From positions 62,001-126,000 of the forward strand of contig JBGCGD010000016.1 of the NCBI GenBank assembly GCA_045110515.1: a DNA stretch of 64,000 nt, given 5' to 3'. This DNA comes from Granulosicoccus sp045110515 (GTDB lineage Bacteria > Pseudomonadota > Gammaproteobacteria > Granulosicoccales > Granulosicoccaceae). Below the pieces are notes generated by a model. That model searched no databases and was not told the DNA's origin. It worked only from the letters and a program-made list of their open reading frames with translations. Both the position numbers and the translations under genes were made by a program. Below, piece by piece: positions 53,622 to 63,197 of this stretch. Each line of letters opens with the position of its first letter. The stretch's first letter is position 1.

Positions 53622-54481
53622 ACCCGTGCCTTTTTCCAGATAATGGTGAATATGACGATGGTCATCAACATCATGATTACGGCCATACTCGATGCGTATG
53701 AAATTTTTCCAGCTTCAATGAAGCCTTGCGAAAACGCATACATATCGAGCGTCTCCGTGGCGATCCCAGGCCCTCCCCGTGTCATGATGTAAACTAAGTC
53801 AAATGAGCGAAGCGATTCAATCGCCTTAACAAACACCAAGCTCACAATAGGTGCTTTCAACATGGGTATAGAAATAAACCAGTGAAGCTGCCACGTATTC
53901 GTATAGTCAAGACGGGCCGCCTCTAAGGGTTGTGGTGGTAGCGCTTCAAGCAACTTAAGAACAATAACCGCAAAAAACGGAGCCCATTGCCAAACATCAA
54001 CAAACGCAACGGCGTACAGCGCAAACGCCGGATCAGATAGCACATCTAGCGTATCGCCAGTTAACAGACGGTAGGGATATGTCACGATCCCGTACAACGG
54101 GTGAAACGCAAATTTCCAAACAAATGCCGCTGATACTCTAGGTAATAAAACTGGAATAAGAAAGATTAGACACATCAACGTTTTTTCGCGCTTCGATAGT
54201 ATCTCGAACATCATAATTCCCAAAAAAAGAGCCAATATGATGGTGCTGCAAACTGTCACTACTTCCCACTTCAATGACACCCACAGGGAATTGATAAAGC
54301 GCCTATCTGATAGCAATTCGATGTAATTGTCTAAACCAATGTAGCCCGCTTGTGGAGAAATTAGTGTTCTATCGTGGAACGATATATTGATAGCGTAAAT
54401 CGTTGGCACTAATGCCAAGATAGCGAGAATCAATAGAGTCGGTACCAGAAAAAGATACGGAAGAGATTGCCGGCTATTCAT
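53618..54481 (-). CDS. Carbohydrate ABC transporter permease, MalF type
   Basis: Inner-membrane protein of 287 residues with six helices (first LFLVPTLLILAILALVPTIYA). The EAA region reads PQPLEAARLDYTNTW. It overlaps the next permease gene by four bases. A gap of 148 bases with a stem-loop separates it from the binding-protein gene upstream. Confidence 0.93.
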   Translation of the reverse strand: MNSRQSLPYLFLVPTLLILAILALVPTIYAINISFHDRTLISPQAGYIGLDNYIELLSDRRFINSLWVSLKWEVVTVCSTIILALFLGIMMFEILSKREKTLMCLIFLIPVLLPRVSAAFVWKFAFHPLYGIVTYPYRLLTGDTLDVLSDPAFALYAVAFVDVWQWAPFFAVIVLKLLEALPPQPLEAARLDYTNTWQLHWFISIPMLKAPIVSLVFVKAIESLRSFDLVYIMTRGGPGIATETLDMYAFSQGFIEAGKISYASSMAVIMMLMTIVIFTIIWKKARV

Positions 54482-54567
54482 GGGATATCAAAAAGCCTCT
54501 TTGTGGATGCGTATAACAAAATAATGAATCTATAATGATTAGCTTTATGAGCCAGAGCTTATGAAAA

Positions 54568-54592
54568 TGTGCCTCTGAATTTAAGAGGCACA
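54568..54592 (-). terminator. Stem-loop between binding-protein and permease genes
   Basis: TGTGCCTCT (54568-54576) and AGAGGCACA (54584-54592) form a perfect nine-pair stem with a seven-base loop. On the minus strand TTTT follows it. The tail is short, so it may act as a leaky terminator or protect the 3' end of the binding-protein mRNA. Confidence 0.55.
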
Positions 54593-54629
54593 CTGCAATT
54601 GATGAACTCGTGTCAACTACTTCGAGTAA

Positions 54630-55934
54630 CTATTTAGTCAACTTGGCTGCAAATTCTTCTAACTCAGAAAGCGCCTCATTGATGTCGGTGCGAGTTCCCG
54701 CTATAAGCTCTTCGAGTATTATTCCCCACTGGTTGCCAAGTTCCGGCCAATTTGCATCCTGCCAAAAATTTACCGTAGTGACGTTCGCAGTGTCCTCCAG
54801 TGCTGCAGGCAACTCTTCGCCGAATACTTCAGCAAACTGAGCACTGTTAAAGATACTTGAACGATTCAATTCACCGGACTGACCAGCTTCAAGACGACGT
54901 AGCTCTTGCTCCTTCGATGTTGCCCATGCGATCCACAGTCCCGCACAGTCTTTTTCCAAATTGCTCTTGTTAGCTTTTGATCCAACTGCAAAGCCGTGAG
55001 CATATCCGCCGCCAGTCAATGGCGCAGGTGGTCTGGCAAACCCTACGAGATCCGCGACTTGAGATTGGGACTTATCGAGGGAAATACCGCCCAGGGGCGC
55101 TGATTCAACAATGATAGCTATCTGACCTGAACGAAACGCTCCAGTTGACTCATCCCAACTACCTGTTCTAGTACCGGGAGCAGAATATTCAAATAGCTCT
55201 AAATAGGTTTCTGTTGCTTTAACAGCTGCATCAGAATTCATGGCAGGTTTACCGTTTTCGTCAAACCATTCACCACCAAATCCGCGGAAATATGGCATCC
55301 AACGCCAAACGTTTGCACCTGAACCGCGCTGTCCCCGTAGTCCAACTCCGTAAATACCGTTACTCGGATCATGCATCGTCTTGACCGCATTTTTAAACTC
55401 TTCCAGAGTAGTAGGAACTTCTAAGCCGGCTTTTTCTAGCAGATCCTTTCTATAAATAAGTAGATCACCACCGCCTTGAATTGGGGCAAAGTAAACAGTG
55501 CCATCAAACGTTGCAGTGGCCTGACGACCCGGATCAAAATCGGCAAAGTCATACTCTTCGGGGTAGTGGTTAAGCAATGGCTCTATCCATCCCGTAGATG
55601 CAAACAATGCTAAGTTGGCTTCATCAACGTAATAAACGTTGTATTTACCGATCGTAGAGGCATCAGCTTGAGATTTTGCCCGTCGATCGTTTTCGTTCAG
55701 ATAGTCCATTTGAAAATTAACGCCAGATAGCGCTTTAAATTCTGCAGCTGACTGTTCAAGCAAGGTTAAGCCATCACGCGGCTGGGCAAGAATCCGAACG
55801 TCGCCCTCGCACGATAACGCTGAGCCCATTGCGTAGGCAGAGGGTGCTACGCTCACAGTGGCTAACCCCAGCACCGACAACCCCATCGCGCAGATAGTCG
55901 ATTTTGATAAATCAAAATGATTGAATTGCTTCAT
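54630..55934 (-). CDS. ABC transporter substrate-binding protein, polyol/sugar type
   Basis: Periplasmic binding protein of 434 residues with a signal peptide (GLSVLGLATVSVAPSAYA, cleavage near 36). The family is bacterial extracellular solute-binding protein family 1 (LTLLEQSAAEFKALSGV, IQGGGDLLIYRKDLLEKAG, GSGANVWRWMPYFRGFGG). The length and motifs fit the sorbitol/mannitol-binding group (SmoE), but the ligand is inferred mainly from the dehydrogenase in the operon. A strong GGGAGGAAG ribosome binding site precedes the ATG. It is the first gene of the operon. Confidence 0.9.
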   Translation of the reverse strand: MKQFNHFDLSKSTICAMGLSVLGLATVSVAPSAYAMGSALSCEGDVRILAQPRDGLTLLEQSAAEFKALSGVNFQMDYLNENDRRAKSQADASTIGKYNVYYVDEANLALFASTGWIEPLLNHYPEEYDFADFDPGRQATATFDGTVYFAPIQGGGDLLIYRKDLLEKAGLEVPTTLEEFKNAVKTMHDPSNGIYGVGLRGQRGSGANVWRWMPYFRGFGGEWFDENGKPAMNSDAAVKATETYLELFEYSAPGTRTGSWDESTGAFRSGQIAIIVESAPLGGISLDKSQSQVADLVGFARPPAPLTGGGYAHGFAVGSKANKSNLEKDCAGLWIAWATSKEQELRRLEAGQSGELNRSSIFNSAQFAEVFGEELPAALEDTANVTTVNFWQDANWPELGNQWGIILEELIAGTRTDINEALSELEEFAAKLTK

Positions 55935-55963
55935 AAATTAACTTCCTCCCAGTGACAAATAAA

Positions 55964-55978
55964 GGTCAGTAACTGACC
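55964..55978. promoter_or_regulatory. Palindromic candidate operator between ABC operon and AraC regulator
   Basis: GGTCAGT-A-ACTGACC is a perfect 7+1+7 palindrome in the gap between the divergent genes, 30 bases ahead of the binding-protein ATG. A half-site (GGTCA) repeats at 55983-55987. AraC-type proteins usually bind direct repeats, so the binder could be the adjacent regulator or another factor. Confidence 0.5.
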
Positions 55979-56078
55979 GTAGGGTCATTATCACTAAGTT
56001 GTGAATCTATGGACTAGCACTGTTGTTGCGTTTTTTCTATACTTTTATGCATCGGCAAAAACAGCGTGGTTTCATGAA

Positions 56079-56981
56079 ATGGCGTTAATAGAGGTTAAAG
56101 AGCCGCAGGACGATGCAACCTACGAGCAAATTTCTATACCTACTGGGGCAAGCTTTTTATGGCGTTGCGATGATTACCCATGGGCACGCAATGTATGGAA
56201 CTATCATCCAGAAATTGAAATCCATCTGGTTCGTAAGTCGAGCGGGCTTACTTACGTTGGTGATTATATCGGTAACTTTGAACCGGGAAATCTATCCATG
56301 GTCGGTGGGTTCCTACCGCACAATTGGATTTCACTTCCAGCGCCGAGTCGACTAATTAAAGAGCGCGATATCGTATTGCAGTTTCTCCCAGAGACTTTTA
56401 TAAACCTGTCTTCTTCTATTCCTGAACTTAGCGAACTCGATGATCTATTTAATCGAGCTGCGTTAGGAATAGAGTTTTCTGGAGAAACGGCTATAGCAGG
56501 AGCAAACATACTGGAATCAATGAAAAACTATAGCGGGATAGAAAAGCTAGCCAGAATGATAGAACTACTTGCACTGTTAACGAGATCAAAGGAAGCAAAG
56601 ACATTAGCATCTAGTCAGTTTGCTTTATTGAATCGACGTGGAACCAAGCACGATATTGAAATGCTTGAACTCGCGCTGACATATATGCAGGATAATTTTA
56701 TAAGTAATCCTAATCTGAGTGAGGTATCCAGTCTTGTGGGGATGTCTGATACGAAGTTCTCTCGTTTCTTCAAAAAACAAACTGGTAATACCTACACAAA
56801 TCACCTAACAACACTGCGTCTGTGGGCTGCGAAACGACAACTTCGTGAAACTGATACAAGTATTACAAGAATATGCTTCGAATCTGGTTTTTCTAACATT
56901 TCTAATTTCAATCGTACTTTTCTCAAAAACACCGGTATGCGACCACTTGCTTATCGCAAGGCTGCAAAACAACGAGAGTAA
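56079..56981 (+). CDS. AraC family transcriptional regulator
   Basis: Regulator of 300 residues from the ATG at 56079; a frame reaching a GTG at 56001 would add a hydrophobic, poorly coding-looking leader. Residues 1-190 form a cupin-like effector domain (NYHPEIEIHLVRKSSG, HNWISLP). The C-terminal 100 residues contain two helix-turn-helix motifs (NPNLSEVSSLVGMSDTKFSR and SITRICFESGFSNISNFNR, with FKKQTGNT). It is divergent from the polyol ABC operon and most likely activates it in response to the imported compound. Confidence 0.9.
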   Translation: MALIEVKEPQDDATYEQISIPTGASFLWRCDDYPWARNVWNYHPEIEIHLVRKSSGLTYVGDYIGNFEPGNLSMVGGFLPHNWISLPAPSRLIKERDIVLQFLPETFINLSSSIPELSELDDLFNRAALGIEFSGETAIAGANILESMKNYSGIEKLARMIELLALLTRSKEAKTLASSQFALLNRRGTKHDIEMLELALTYMQDNFISNPNLSEVSSLVGMSDTKFSRFFKKQTGNTYTNHLTTLRLWAAKRQLRETDTSITRICFESGFSNISNFNRTFLKNTGMRPLAYRKAAKQRE

Positions 56982-57101
56982 CGAACTTATTGCGCCAGCA
57001 AATTTTTTGATCCCCGCCTATTTTTAATTGATCGAAGAATCTGAATAAATCTATTCGAGCGATCAGATCCCCGACAAATCAAGGATTCTGGCACTAAAAA
57101 A

Positions 57102-58694
57102 CTACACGCTATTCACCGCCCGCGTAGCCCGATAGGTTATCGCCTCTAAAACGTCTTGTTCGATAACAAACTCCCTACCACCTAAGTCAGCCACGGTACG
57201 CGCAACGCGAAGTATTCGATGCTGCGCTCTTAAGGATAAACTCAGCTTTCGTGCGGCTTCGTGAAACAAAGATTGCACTTCGAATTCTAAAGCCACGTGT
57301 TGTCGCAGTGACTTTGCATCTAGTACGGCGTTGGTATTACCTTGACGCTGAACCTGAATATCGCGGGCTTGTGCCACTCGATGCCTAATCTCTTCGCTCG
57401 TCTCGTTGTCACCAATAGTGCTCATTAGTATGGCTGATGATGCCTCACGTTGAAGTGATAGATGCAAATCGATTCGATCAAGGAACGGCCCGGACACTCG
57501 GCTTTGATATCGCAGGATTTGATCAGCACCGCAGGTGCAGGCAATTTCAGGGTCGGTGTGATAACCACAAGGACAGGGGTTCATGGCCGCAACTAGTTGG
57601 AATCGTGATGGAAACTGCGCTTGTCGCGCTGCGCGACTCACCGTGATATGCCCTGTTTCCATCGGCTCTCTAAGAACATCCAGTACGGCTCTTGAAAACT
57701 CAGGCAGCTCATCTAGGAACAACACACCGTTATGCGCTAATGAAATTTCCCCGGGCATCGGTTGCGCACCACCCCCGACAAGCGCAACACCCGATGCGGT
57801 ATGGTGAGGTGCTCTGAACGGACGAACACCCCATTGACTGTGTTCAAAACCGGCGTAACTGATAGACAGAATAGATGCAGTTTCCACGGCTTCGTGCTCT
57901 TGCATTGTTGGCTGAATAGTTGGCAGACGAGACGCCAACATTGACTTACCCGTGCCTGGCGGACCAATCATAAGAAGGTTATGTCCGCCAGCCGCGGCAA
58001 TCTCTAATGCACGCCTGGCTTGCTGTTGACCAAACACATCGGCCATATCACCGTGAACACGTAGAGTTGAGTTAGCCACCTCAGACTCTTTGCTAGTGTC
58101 TTTGGTTACGGTATTTGAACAGCCATCAGCCGATCTCGGGGATTGCAATAAAGCTAACGTTGCACAGGCAAGTGATTGTGTAGCTCGTACACGCAATTGA
58201 TTTACTGCATCGAGTAGTGTGTCCGCGCAATGAACACGCGTTTTTTTGCTACGCAATGCCTCCGAGGCATTGTCTTTGGGAACAAACAAAGCCATCGCTG
58301 AATCTGCAAAGGCAAATGAAGTGGGCAGCACGCCATGTATGGAGCGCAACCGTCCCGTCAACCCTAGCTCGCCAACAATCATTAAGTTGTCTAGACACCC
58401 TTCAGGCAGTTGGCCACTGGCCTGCAAAATTCCTAACGCTATAGGTAAATCAAAACGTCCACCGCGTTTGGGCAAATCTGCTGGTGCTAAGTTAACGATG
58501 ATTTTGACTCGGGGAAAAGACAAACCAATGTGCTGTATTGCTGCTTTGACTCTATCCTTACTTTCCCTAACCGCTGACTCAGGCAAACCCACTATGGACA
58601 TACCGGGTAAACCACCGGCAATATGAACCTCAACAGCAACGGGCAGGGCTTGCACACCCCCTAAGGCACAGGAATGGACAGTGGCAAACGACAT
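57102..58694 (-). CDS. comM: ComM/YifB family Mg chelatase-like AAA ATPase
   Basis: Protein of 530 residues from the ATG at 58694, preceded by AAGGAGG with proper spacing; a frame to 58742 is longer but has no such site. The N-terminal ChlI-like domain (SFATVHSCALGGVQALPVAVEVH, shown in part) precedes the AAA core with Walker A (GPPGTGKS) and Walker B (NGVLFLDELPEF). A Cys-rich loop (MNPCPCGYHTDPEIACTCG) is typical. ComM is a hexameric helicase that promotes branch migration during natural transformation, so this points to competence for DNA uptake, which fits the presence of pili. Confidence 0.94.
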   Translation of the reverse strand: MSFATVHSCALGGVQALPVAVEVHIAGGLPGMSIVGLPESAVRESKDRVKAAIQHIGLSFPRVKIIVNLAPADLPKRGGRFDLPIALGILQASGQLPEGCLDNLMIVGELGLTGRLRSIHGVLPTSFAFADSAMALFVPKDNASEALRSKKTRVHCADTLLDAVNQLRVRATQSLACATLALLQSPRSADGCSNTVTKDTSKESEVANSTLRVHGDMADVFGQQQARRALEIAAAGGHNLLMIGPPGTGKSMLASRLPTIQPTMQEHEAVETASILSISYAGFEHSQWGVRPFRAPHHTASGVALVGGGAQPMPGEISLAHNGVLFLDELPEFSRAVLDVLREPMETGHITVSRAARQAQFPSRFQLVAAMNPCPCGYHTDPEIACTCGADQILRYQSRVSGPFLDRIDLHLSLQREASSAILMSTIGDNETSEEIRHRVAQARDIQVQRQGNTNAVLDAKSLRQHVALEFEVQSLFHEAARKLSLSLRAQHRILRVARTVADLGGREFVIEQDVLEAITYRATRAVNSV

Positions 58695-58988
58695 GAGAAC
58701 CTCCTTGTTTCTCTGCGTGAACAACCCACCGTAACAGAACACAAACAGCCATTAATTACATTTTTGGAATTCTCTGATTTTATTTACAGCATAATCACGT
58801 TTAACCCCTTCAGGGATACGCGAAAATAATCCTTCAAGCCAGGCGGCCCACCGGCAATGCTTTGCGCGTAGGCCACTAGCATTTCCACTTTCATTTCAGA
58901 GCGCACCTCATCAGTACTTGTTCAAATACAAGGGTTGATGAAGTGCAAAGGCATGCTGAAAGACTCCTTACCAATATAGGACTTGTTG

Positions 58989-61148
58989 TTAGGCAGCGAC
59001 TAACTTTCTTGCGCGCTGCGTATGCCAAAGTACGAAGGAAATTAGAATGGCGCCAGCAATGTTATAGGTCCAAACCAACGGATAGAAAGCACCCATTGCA
59101 CCTACGACAAGCAATGGATAATGCCAAACGGCCAATGGACCTTCTGAATAACGCTGAATAAGCACATTCAAAGCATACACACCAAACAATGCGAAACATC
59201 CCAAACGCACAAGATCAGGAAAAGGTGCTCCAATTAATGGCGTATACGCAAACATTAGCGGCACAATATATAAGCCCTTTGCGATTTTCCACGCCTCGAC
59301 ACCGGTAGCCATAGGCTTAGAGCCCGCAATTCCTGCCGCTGTAAACGCAGCCAGGCAGACCGGTGGCGTGACGTTACTGTCTTGACTAAGCCAAAACACG
59401 ATCATGTGTGCTGTGAGTAGGTACCCCGTCATAGCAACAGGATCAACCAGCAATGGACGTATGGCCACGGCCAGATCAAACGGCATGGTATTAAGAAGCT
59501 CGCGTGCCTCCCCCAAACTTAAACCTGCGCTAAGTTTTGCCGGAAGCTCAGGATCAACCAACATAAACATGGCCCCAACCCCCGGGTCAGAAATACCGCT
59601 AACCAGCTGTTGAACAATGACGGTGTCTGCAAGCATGCCCGCCAGCGCAGGCGCTGATAAAATCGACAGAACGATATAGGCGGCCGTTACAGGCAAGCCC
59701 ATACCCAGCACCAATGAAGCAACCGTGATTAACGACAGGGCAACTAACAAAGAGCCCTGAGACCACTGAGCAATCATTAAGGCAAACGTGTTGGCTAGGC
59801 CGGACGTTGTTACCGCATTATTAATAAGCCCGACAGCGACTAACAAAATGGCTGTCATAACCGACGTGCTAATACCCAGAGTTAGCGCTCTAGTGATGTT
59901 GCGTGGTCCCATTTTGTTTGGCGTTACCCAACTCACCACAATAAGAGTGGCTATGGCAGTTGCCGCTGCATAGCTTGGCGTCTTGCCGGTAACCAACATG
60001 AACGTCATGATGGTCAGAGGTAGGACAAAATTGAGCAGTCCTGCCAGCATCTTCTTCTTATCAACGGCCGTGACTTGTTCAGTGCCAATGTGGTACTTCA
60101 TTGCTTCAATTCGAACAATGAAAGCAACGGATAAAAAGTACAACAAAGCCGGTACTACAGATACCGCAACGATAGTGCTATACGGAATTCCGGTATAGCT
60201 TGCCATGACAAAAGCCCCTGCCCCCATGATAGGTGGCATTAGCTGCCCCCCGGTTGAGGAGGCGGCCTCGACCCCTGCGGCAAATTGCGGCCTGAACCCG
60301 TTGGACTTCATTAGTGGAATCGTTATTACACCTGTAGACGCTGTATTGGCAATGGCCGAACCCGATATTGTTCCGGTCAACGCTGATGAGATAACCGCTA
60401 CAAATGCCGCACCTCCTCTAAACCTTCCTGCAACGACTTTAGAAATTTCAATGACAAATTCAGATGCACCCGACACCACTAAAAATGCACCGAACACCAT
60501 GAACAAGGTGATGTTGCTTGAGGAGATAGTTGCGATGATCCCAAACATACCTTCATCGTTATAAAGGGATCGGAACAAGACATCGTCTAAGGGCAAACTT
60601 GCCGTTCTAAAAGCACCCGGCATCATTTTTCCCAGAAACAAGATGTAAGCGAGTGACGTAATAACCAGTATCGGAATGATCCAGCCGGTTAATCGGCGGG
60701 TTAGTTCGATAACACCCACAATGACGATAAAACCGGCAATCCAATCTAAAGGACCAAACTGCCACGGTAAGCCGGTTTCAGCCAGGGTCCTTTCGTAGAT
60801 ACCGTTTTCCGCATGTGCGATCCAAAGCGATGACAATGCGATGGCGATACCAAATAGTAAATTAGCAATAAGTGAAAATCGCGTTTGTTTTCCGCGAGAA
60901 AACGTACGGGTTGTTACCGCCCCTAAAAACGCAAAGCCCCCGAAGTGGATTGCGTTTTGCCATAAACCGGGCTCATTTAAAAAGACGTTGGTAGCAACAT
61001 GCCATATCGCAAAAAGACTGATAAGCACAACACCAAAGGCCCAGGGCCAAAGGTGTTGAGACGCGTAGTCTAGAGAGAACAGTTTAGAGCGAACATCGTA
61101 ATCGCTGGAGTCCGAAACACTGTCAGGTGCTGTTTTTAAATCACTCAT
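58989..61148 (-). CDS. TRAP transporter fused permease (DctQM type, TAXI system)
   Basis: Membrane protein of 719 residues with about 18-20 helices. The N-terminal part is a DctQ-like unit; the bulk is a DctM large subunit (TGTISGSAIANTASTGVITIP, AAGVEAASSTGGQLMPPIMGAGAF, MGLPVTAAYIV). Fused DctQM proteins go with TAXI-type binding proteins, and one is encoded just upstream. It uses an ion gradient to import small organic acids such as glutamate, 2-oxoglutarate or C4-dicarboxylates; the ligand is not known here. The ATG is at 61148. Confidence 0.93.
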   Translation of the reverse strand: MSDLKTAPDSVSDSSDYDVRSKLFSLDYASQHLWPWAFGVVLISLFAIWHVATNVFLNEPGLWQNAIHFGGFAFLGAVTTRTFSRGKQTRFSLIANLLFGIAIALSSLWIAHAENGIYERTLAETGLPWQFGPLDWIAGFIVIVGVIELTRRLTGWIIPILVITSLAYILFLGKMMPGAFRTASLPLDDVLFRSLYNDEGMFGIIATISSSNITLFMVFGAFLVVSGASEFVIEISKVVAGRFRGGAAFVAVISSALTGTISGSAIANTASTGVITIPLMKSNGFRPQFAAGVEAASSTGGQLMPPIMGAGAFVMASYTGIPYSTIVAVSVVPALLYFLSVAFIVRIEAMKYHIGTEQVTAVDKKKMLAGLLNFVLPLTIMTFMLVTGKTPSYAAATAIATLIVVSWVTPNKMGPRNITRALTLGISTSVMTAILLVAVGLINNAVTTSGLANTFALMIAQWSQGSLLVALSLITVASLVLGMGLPVTAAYIVLSILSAPALAGMLADTVIVQQLVSGISDPGVGAMFMLVDPELPAKLSAGLSLGEARELLNTMPFDLAVAIRPLLVDPVAMTGYLLTAHMIVFWLSQDSNVTPPVCLAAFTAAGIAGSKPMATGVEAWKIAKGLYIVPLMFAYTPLIGAPFPDLVRLGCFALFGVYALNVLIQRYSEGPLAVWHYPLLVVGAMGAFYPLVWTYNIAGAILISFVLWHTQRARKLVAA

Positions 61149-61230
61149 GGTTCAACGTTACCCGTCCAGAGAAAAAATCTACAACAGCCGAAACCAAAAC
61201 CTTCGTCGCGGGCTGTCATTCAGAATTTGG

Positions 61231-61258
61231 AAAAAAGCCCCTCCACATCAGGGAGGGC
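61231..61258 (-). terminator. Rho-independent terminator between TAXI binding protein and permease
   Basis: On the minus strand GCCCTCCC (61258-61251) and GGAGGGGC (61244-61237) pair with one bulge across a six-base loop, followed by TTTTTT (61236-61231). It lies 83 bases before the permease ATG and after the perfect stem-loop at 61331-61359. Confidence 0.7.
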
Positions 61259-61330
61259 ATCTCGATTGCTATTTACAGGGATATAGCAAGAGTTAATGCA
61301 GTTAGACTGCTTTACAAATGAATTAGCGAA

Positions 61331-61359
61331 GCTAGCTGGAGAAGATATCTCCAGCTAGC
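61331..61359 (-). other. Perfect 12-pair stem-loop 3' of the TAXI binding-protein gene
   Basis: GCTAGCTGGAGA (61331-61342) and TCTCCAGCTAGC (61348-61359) are exact complements with loop AGATA. It begins 16 bases after the binding-protein stop. The bases that follow on the minus strand are not a T-run, so it is more likely an mRNA 3'-stabilising structure than a terminator. Confidence 0.65.
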
Positions 61360-61375
61360 GTTTCAAGGCTAAGTA

Positions 61376-62383
61376 TTACTGAGCCATCAAGCGCTCAGGA
61401 ACCTCAAGACCCACTTCTTCGTAGTATCGAGCAGCACCAGGGTGCAAAGGTACGGGCAAACCAGCCATAGCTGCATCGATATTCATCGCTTTAGTCGCAG
61501 GATGAATGGCCTGTAGGAACGGAAGATTTTCGTAGATAGTCTTCGTTAACTTGTACACGTGATCTTCGTCAACATCAGCACTAACCGCCAGGAAGTTAGG
61601 CTGGGCAATAGTCGTTACGTCTTCGCTCTGACCAGGGTAAGTACCCGCAGCAATGGTGTAAGGCGTCCAAAGGTTACGACCACCATCCATCTTTGCGGCT
61701 TCTTCTTCATTGACGTTCAATAACGTGAACTTGCCTTCGTTGGTTGACATTAACTTTGTGATGGCACTGGTTGGTGGACCTGAAGGAAAACCACCACCAA
61801 CAGCTTGGCCATTGGCCATAGCATCAACAGATGGACCGTAACCGGCATAGATAAATTCAAAATCTGAATCGAAATCGACTCCCATGCCCGACATCAATAC
61901 TTTGTTAGAACCTAAAGTACCTGAATTCTCTTTACCCATGGCGACCGCCTTGCCTTTCGCCGCCATCATGTCACTCACGGTTCCGCCATCAACCAGGTCG
62001 TTGGACAGAATAAATTGCTCGACATTTTGCCAAAGCATAGAGATAGAACGCATATTCTCCTGAGGCTCCGACACAGGCCCAGTTCCGGTGGCAGCATACG
62101 AGCCGTAAAGGCCCTGCAAGATGGCAAACTGAGCAGTACCCGCAGCCAGTGCCTGTACGTTTGCACCCGAGCCTGCTGAGTTAACCGCAGTCAGACTGAA
62201 TTTTTCTTTGGGCAGCAATTTCACTTTTGAGAGTGTGGCGATCGCAGTACCCACTGGGTGGTACGTTCCACCTGTGGAAGCTGTGTTCAACACATAGTCA
62301 TTGTCCTGGGCTTGTGCCAGTGGCATTCCCAGTGTCATGGCGAGCACCGCGCCTATCGCGGTGGACTTAAAAATCGGTTTCAT
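61376..62383 (-). CDS. TAXI family TRAP transporter solute-binding protein
   Basis: Periplasmic protein of 335 residues with a signal peptide (TAIGAVLAMTLGMPLAQA, cleavage after residue 25). TAXI marks are LNTASTGGTYHPVGTAIATL near the start and GAGSGANVQALAAGTAQFAI-type sequence (GSGANVQALAAG, FAILQGLYGSY). The N-terminal signal differs from DctP-type proteins. A TTGGAGAA ribosome binding site precedes the ATG. It pairs with the fused permease downstream. Confidence 0.94.
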   Translation of the reverse strand: MKPIFKSTAIGAVLAMTLGMPLAQAQDNDYVLNTASTGGTYHPVGTAIATLSKVKLLPKEKFSLTAVNSAGSGANVQALAAGTAQFAILQGLYGSYAATGTGPVSEPQENMRSISMLWQNVEQFILSNDLVDGGTVSDMMAAKGKAVAMGKENSGTLGSNKVLMSGMGVDFDSDFEFIYAGYGPSVDAMANGQAVGGGFPSGPPTSAITKLMSTNEGKFTLLNVNEEEAAKMDGGRNLWTPYTIAAGTYPGQSEDVTTIAQPNFLAVSADVDEDHVYKLTKTIYENLPFLQAIHPATKAMNIDAAMAGLPVPLHPGAARYYEEVGLEVPERLMAQ

Positions 62384-62588
62384 TCAATTCTCCAAATTGG
62401 TGTTCAAGCAACTATCGCTTGTCACACTAGTCTCGCCACATAAGCGGACTATTGCAACAGAACTTAACCATATGATTTTCATGGAGAATTCTAAAAGGTC
62501 GTTCGCATCGCACCCATCACGCACCGTAAACCGGCGAATTTCTGCCAATTTAGTACAGCGTTCACACAATGCCTTGAGGCAACGCAAC

Positions 62589-63197
62589 TCAGCTATGAGT
62601 CTGTCGAGTGATACCCAACCGGCGCATCTTATCGTTCAGGGTTCGTCGGTTTATCTTCAGTGATTCGATGACGCGCCCCATATGCCCGTCATGCTTCATG
62701 AGGCTCTCTTCAATAAGCAGCTTTTCATAGGCTAGGACTCGATATCGGAACGGTTCTGAATCGCTGTTGATATCAACATGCAAGGCACGCGTATCAATGG
62801 TGCCGTCGTAGCGGTGCTCCAGAGCTTGGAGCGTTGAGAGCAAATGCTCAGGCTCTACCGGTTTTTCCAGAAAATCTACTGCCCCCAACCGCATGGCTGC
62901 GACAACATCCGCAACCGTTGCAAAACCTGAGAAGAATACAACCGGGATGAGCGGGCGAATAATACGCGCCTGCGCCGTAAACTCCAGCCCACTGGTACCG
63001 GGCATTCGCAAATCCGTAACAATGGCATCTATTCGATCGGCTTTAAGCCTTTCTAGAGCAATTTCCGCAGAATCTGCGATAACAACGTCAATAAGATTAA
63101 GCCTTAAGAATCGTGCATTAGCGCCAAGCACATCTAGATCATCATCGACCAACAGAATGGTGAAAGGTGATTCAGGCTGAGGTTTTTTCTCTTTCAT
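62589..63197 (-). CDS. Response regulator with Fis-type helix-turn-helix (RegA/ActR-like)
   Basis: Protein of 202 residues from the ATG at 63197, which overlaps the kinase stop (ATGA). The receiver domain has acidic residues (LLVDDDLDV), the phosphoacceptor Asp in IVTDLRMPG, the conserved Ser (FFSGFA) and Lys (EKPVEP). A short Fis-like DNA-binding domain ends the protein (VIESLKINRRTLNDKMRRLG). There is no sigma-54 AAA domain, so it is not DctD. The close TRAP genes (205 bases further) suggest it controls them. Confidence 0.9.
   Translation of the reverse strand: MKEKKPQPESPFTILLVDDDLDVLGANARFLRLNLIDVVIADSAEIALERLKADRIDAIVTDLRMPGTSGLEFTAQARIIRPLIPVVFFSGFATVADVVAAMRLGAVDFLEKPVEPEHLLSTLQALEHRYDGTIDTRALHVDINSDSEPFRYRVLAYEKLLIEESLMKHDGHMGRVIESLKINRRTLNDKMRRLGITRQTHS

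Noticed and set aside
58246..58626. Plus-strand ORF of 126 codons inside comM
   Set aside because: Antisense shadow of the conserved N-terminal domain of ComM.
60205..60564. Plus-strand ORF of 119 codons inside the TRAP permease
   Set aside because: Antisense shadow; its Ala/Pro/Asn-rich content reflects the reverse complement of membrane-helix codons.
62384..62588. Sigma-54 promoter ahead of the TAXI binding-protein gene
   Set aside because: A TGGC element is present, but no correctly spaced GC-containing -12 element follows, and the adjacent regulator lacks a sigma-54 interaction domain.
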